Shown here piece after piece: positions 13,570 through 16,480 of a DNA stretch of 16,480 bases. This DNA comes from DASQDT01 sp036380435 (GTDB lineage Bacteria > Acidobacteriota > Blastocatellia > Pyrinomonadales > Pyrinomonadaceae), in NCBI GenBank assembly GCA_036380435.1, contig DASVES010000210.1, forward strand, positions 1 to 16,480. The letters run 5' to 3'. The notes under the pieces are model-generated. The model had not been told where the DNA came from and did not search any database. It saw only the letters and a program-made list of their open reading frames with translations. The position numbers and the translations under genes were made by a program. The number at the start of each line of letters is the position of its first letter. Positions within the stretch are counted from its first letter, which is position 1.

Positions 13570-14520
13570 TCACGCGCGCCTCTCCAAAATAAAACGCGCG
13601 ACGGAGCGCAACAAGCCTGTGGGTTGCTCGATTGTGTCGAGCGCCGCGCACGCGTCCGCGTAGACTTCCGCGGCGCGCGCGCGCGCTGCTTCGAGACCGT
13701 GGAGGGCCGGGTAAGTGGCCTTCTGCGAGCGCGCGTCCTTGCCGGGGGTCTTGCCGAGGTCGTGGGCGGTGGCGGTCACGTCGAGCAGGTCGTCGGTGAT
13801 CTGGAAGAGGAGACCGAGGTCGTGCGCGTAGCGCGTGACGGCGTCCAGCTCTTCGGGCGCGGCCCCGCCGATGAGAGCGCCCGAGCGCGCGGCCGACGCG
13901 ATGAGCGCGCCCGTCTTGCGCCGGTGGATGAGTTCCAGCTCCGCCGCGCCCACGTCGGCGCGCGTCTCGGCGGCGAGGTCGTGCGCCTGACCGGCGACCA
14001 TCCCCGCGGGCGTGCCCGAGGCGCGCGCAAGCTCGCCGATGAGCGCGACGCGCGCCGTCGCGTCGAGAGTTTCGTCCTCGGCGATTGTTTGAAAGGCGAG
14101 CGTTTGCAGGGCGTCGCCGGCGAGGATGGCGGTCGCCTCGCCGAAGCGCACGTGGCAGGTCGGCCGTCCCCTGCGGAGCGAGTCGTCGTCCATCGACGGC
14201 AGATCGTCGTGGACGAGCGAGTAGGTGTGGACAAGCTCGAAGGCGCAGGCGGTGTCGAGGAGTTTTTCGTCGGGCGCGCCGAAGGTGCGTCCCGAGGCGA
14301 TGACGAGTGCGGGGCGCAGGCGCTTGCCGCCCGCGAACAGGCTCCAGCGGACGGCCGCGTGGATCGAAGCGGGTTCGACCGACGCGGCGGGCACGAGTTC
14401 GTCGAGACGCGACTCGACGAGAGAGCGCGCCTCGGCCAGAAATGCGCGCGCCTCTTCAATCTCGGCGCGCACTTCGGCGGACGCGGCTTCGTCGCGGGTG
14501 TCAGAAGACGCTCTCGTCAT
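13570..14520 (-). CDS. ispA: Farnesyl/geranyl diphosphate synthase (polyprenyl synthetase, IspA type)
   Basis: This 316-residue protein has all trans-isoprenyl diphosphate synthase motifs: GGKRLRP (64-70), first Asp-rich motif DDLPSMDDD (105-113) with the two-residue insertion of bacterial type II enzymes, KTGAL (202-206) and second Asp-rich motif DDLLD (243-247). It condenses IPP with DMAPP/GPP to make C15 or a similar short chain for quinones, undecaprenyl phosphate and other isoprenoids. HTYSLVHDDLPSMDD is the IspA-like chain-length region. The gene overlaps xseB by 20 nt, a linkage seen in many bacteria. ATG at 14520 is preceded by purine-rich sequence (GAGGAAGAAGAGG). Confidence 0.95.
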   Translation of the reverse strand: MTRASSDTRDEAASAEVRAEIEEARAFLAEARSLVESRLDELVPAASVEPASIHAAVRWSLFAGGKRLRPALVIASGRTFGAPDEKLLDTACAFELVHTYSLVHDDLPSMDDDSLRRGRPTCHVRFGEATAILAGDALQTLAFQTIAEDETLDATARVALIGELARASGTPAGMVAGQAHDLAAETRADVGAAELELIHRRKTGALIASAARSGALIGGAAPEELDAVTRYAHDLGLLFQITDDLLDVTATAHDLGKTPGKDARSQKATYPALHGLEAARARAAEVYADACAALDTIEQPTGLLRSVARFILERRA

Positions 14521-14821
14521 CCGCCTCTTCTTCCTCTTCGACGGCGCGGCTCCCCACGCCCGTCTCGAACTCGCCGGCGATGACGGGGCGGCCCGCGTCG
14601 TCGCGGAGCAAGACCTCGATGCGCCGCTCGGCCTCGTTGAGTCGCTCCTGACACTCGCGCGAAAGCCTCACGCCCTGCTCGAACAGCTCAAGGCTGCGCT
14701 CCAGCGGCAGATCGCCACGCTCAAGCTCGCGCACGATGCGCTCAAGCGAGGCGAGCTGCCCCTCGAAGTTCTGCCCGGCGGCGCCCTTACCGGCGCGCGT
14801 GGTCGTTTCTCTCTTCGCCAT
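14501..14821 (-). CDS. xseB: Exodeoxyribonuclease VII small subunit
   Basis: This 106-residue protein contains the whole XseB helical hairpin: FEGQLASLERIVRELERGDL, then PLERSLELFEQGVRLSREC and a final LNEAERRIEVL. XseB binds the large subunit XseA to form the single-strand-specific exonuclease VII. The N-terminus is basic, and an acidic tail (VEEEEEADDESVF) makes it longer than the usual 70-85 residues; the end of this tail overlaps ispA in another frame. ATG at 14821 has GGGAG about 6 nt upstream. It is separated from xseA by a membrane-protein gene. Confidence 0.95.
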   Translation of the reverse strand: MAKRETTTRAGKGAAGQNFEGQLASLERIVRELERGDLPLERSLELFEQGVRLSRECQERLNEAERRIEVLLRDDAGRPVIAGEFETGVGSRAVEEEEEADDESVF

Positions 14822-14873
14822 AATTATCTCCCGCGGCCGACGCGCTGCTGCCGTCGTGTCGGCCGCGGCCGGA

Positions 14874-15620
14874 TCAGTTTCTCGGCCTCCTTCTTCCAGC
14901 GGGGCGCGGCGTCGGGGCCGTCGCCGCCGGCGGGGCGGAGATGGCCGGGGCGATGCGCGCGGCCATCGAGGCGGCCAGCGCGTCGTCCGTGACCCCTGCG
15001 ACCTTCCAGCGCTCGCCGTCGCGCCGCATCGACAACACGAGCGGCCGGCCTTCCACGGCGTTCAGCGTGACGGCCGCCGAGTCGCCCTCTTCCGTCACGT
15101 CCGCGTATCGCTTCATCCCGAGCGCGAGCGCGAAGAAGGGCAGGCGGCCGCCGACACCTTCCGCCGCGGCCTTGACGCCGCGCGCCACCTCGTCGCGCAC
15201 GCCCTCGCGCACGCGCGGCAAAAGCTGCGGCATCGCCGCCGCGATCCGCGTGCGCGTCGCCGCCATGTCGCCGCCCGCCGGCACGGCGCCCGCCAGCTTC
15301 TCAGCAACCTGCGGCGCGAGCGCCTGCGCGACGGCGTCGCCGTCGATCAACCCCTCGACCGTGCGGAAGTCGTCGCGCTGCGCGGCGTCCACGAGGAGCG
15401 CGAGCGAATATTCAGGACTCTTCTTGTAGCTGCCCCACCAGAGGAAGACGCCCAGCACCACTACGGCGAGGACGCCCAGCGCGACGAGCGCGACGACGGA
15501 CAGGGCGCGAAGGCCGCGGCCCGCGCCCGAGCGACGCCGCGCCTGCGACTCCTGCCGCGCGCGGTCAACGTCGATCACGATGCGGCTTCGGCCGCCGCGC
15601 CCCTTCGTTGGTGCCGACAT
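14874..15620 (-). CDS. Membrane-anchored DUF2939-like protein
   Basis: This 248-residue protein has a basic cytoplasmic N-terminus, one transmembrane segment (about residues 40-63, VVALVALGVLAVVVLGVFLW) and an extracytoplasmic domain. The domain starts SPEYSLALLVDAAQRDDFRT and continues with VEGLIDGDAVAQAL, which fits my recollection of DUF2939; its function is unknown. The tail is Ala/Pro-rich and ends in basic residues. ATG at 15620 shares a base with the xseA stop (TGATG) and has GGAGG 7 nt upstream, so it is translationally coupled to xseA. A TTG at 15623 would add one Met. It lies between xseA and xseB, which is an unusual insertion. Confidence 0.8.
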   Translation of the reverse strand: MSAPTKGRGGRSRIVIDVDRARQESQARRRSGAGRGLRALSVVALVALGVLAVVVLGVFLWWGSYKKSPEYSLALLVDAAQRDDFRTVEGLIDGDAVAQALAPQVAEKLAGAVPAGGDMAATRTRIAAAMPQLLPRVREGVRDEVARGVKAAAEGVGGRLPFFALALGMKRYADVTEEGDSAAVTLNAVEGRPLVLSMRRDGERWKVAGVTDDALAASMAARIAPAISAPPAATAPTPRPAGRRRPRN

Positions 15621-16480
15621 CAAACTCCCTCCACTTCCTCAACCCGGCAACGCAGCGCCCCTTCGGCGAGCCGCACGCGCACGCGCTCGCCCACCGCCAC
15701 CGACGGGGCCGCGCGCAGCAGACGCCCTCCTTCGCCTTCGGCCAGCGCGTAGCCGCGTTGCAGGACGGCGAGCGGCGAGAGCGCGTCGAGCGCCGCGGCG
15801 GCAACGGCGAGGCGTGAGCGCGCTTCTTCCAGACGTGCGCGCACCGTCGTTTCCGTCCCCGTGCGGAGCGCCGCCAGACGCAGGCGCGTGCGCGAGGCGC
15901 GCCTCGACACGCTCGCGGGCGACAGTCTGCACGTGAGCGCGTCGAGCCGCCGGCGCTCCCGCACGAGGCGCTGCGTCGAAATCCGCTCCAACACACTTGA
16001 AGCATCGCCCGCCCGCGCCGTGGCCGAGCGCAGGCGACTCCGCACGTCGTCGAAGCCGTAGGACATGGCCGCGTCCTGCACGCGCACGCGCGCGTCGCCG
16101 AGGCGCAGGCGGAAGGCGACGGCCATGTCGCGCGTCAGTCCCTCGACGCGCGCGGCCACTTCGTCTTCGCGCGCGGCGACGAGTTCGGCGGCGGCCGTCG
16201 GCGTGGCGGCGCGCACGTCGGCCGCGAAGTCGGCGATGGTGAAGTCAGTCTCGTGCCCCACGCCGGTGATGACGGGGACGAGCGAGGCGCGGATGGCGCG
16301 CGCCACCTCCTCCTCGTTGAAGGCCCAGAGGTCTTCGGTGGAGCCGCCGCCGCGCCCGACGATGATGGCGTCAAGTCCCTCGTGCGCGCGCCCCTCGGCG
16401 CACGCCCGCCGGTGAAACTCGTTTAAGAGGGCGATGGCCTGCGCCACCTCGCGGGCCGCTCCCTCGCCCTGCACGCGCAC
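15620..16480 (-). CDS. xseA: Exodeoxyribonuclease VII large subunit, C-terminal part (N-terminus beyond window)
   Basis: The 286 residues present begin at the conserved VQGEGAA and contain the catalytic-domain signatures GRGGGSTEDLWAFN (42-55) and PVITGVGHETDFTIADFAAD (69-88), then VRAATPTAAAE. A long helical, Arg-rich region and the C-terminal LSPLAVLQRGYAL follow. The missing N-terminal part should carry the OB-fold domain that binds single-stranded DNA. XseA with XseB degrades single-stranded DNA to oligonucleotides. The reading frame is open to the window edge, so this is a window truncation and not a broken gene. The stop overlaps the start of the next gene. Confidence 0.95.
   Translation of the reverse strand: MRVQGEGAAREVAQAIALLNEFHRRACAEGRAHEGLDAIIVGRGGGSTEDLWAFNEEEVARAIRASLVPVITGVGHETDFTIADFAADVRAATPTAAAELVAAREDEVAARVEGLTRDMAVAFRLRLGDARVRVQDAAMSYGFDDVRSRLRSATARAGDASSVLERISTQRLVRERRRLDALTCRLSPASVSRRASRTRLRLAALRTGTETTVRARLEEARSRLAVAAAALDALSPLAVLQRGYALAEGEGGRLLRAAPSVAVGERVRVRLAEGALRCRVEEVEGV

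Overview
This is a GC-rich, densely packed bacterial chromosome segment. Several traits fit an Acidobacteriota genome, perhaps of the Blastocatellia type: a soluble Ser/Thr kinase joined to a TolB-N-like domain and TPRs, a BlaI/BlaR1-type repressor and sensor-protease pair, a parvulin lipoprotein, and heptad-repeat intergenic palindromes. This assignment is an inference from gene content; no rRNA or tRNA gene is present. Most genes lie on the minus strand. A plus-strand block runs from about 7.65 to 13.3 kb.

Layout. Positions 1-78 hold the first 26 codons of a minus-strand rhodanese-like gene. A hairpin terminator (153-179) separates it from a blaI/blaR1-type operon (224-2688), whose promoter lies between and within two matching dyads (2731-2767). 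The C-terminal sensor domain of the BlaR1-like protein is a polysaccharide-deacetylase (NodB) fold in which all four recognisable catalytic motifs are altered. From 2902 to 7632 a minus-strand run encodes, in transcription order, a small [2Fe-2S] protein, a parvulin foldase lipoprotein with a rearranged PPIase domain, a methyltransferase, a secreted DUF3828-like protein, an NADPH-dependent FMN reductase and a thioredoxin-reductase-like flavoprotein without the CxxC pair. A divergent glutaredoxin starts at 7683.

The central plus-strand block holds a 1212-residue protein kinase (kinase, TolB-N-like domain, then two copies of a roughly 320-residue TPR module 365 residues apart), a PPP-type metallophosphatase (a plausible kinase/phosphatase pair) and a BCP-type peroxiredoxin. 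The window closes with the minus-strand set xseA (partial), a DUF2939-like membrane protein, xseB and ispA.

Intergenic repeats are the second theme. Three gaps carry paired inverted arrays of different 7-bp units (about 3826-3911, 8027-8139, 11776-11899). One carries a perfect 32-bp hairpin (12702-12771), and the gap between the convergent bcp and ispA genes carries a compound palindrome of about 210 bp (13343-13554). Two of these elements supply the last codons and the stop codon of the preceding gene. Genes directly downstream of the heptad elements lack a Shine-Dalgarno sequence, although strong ones occur elsewhere in the window.
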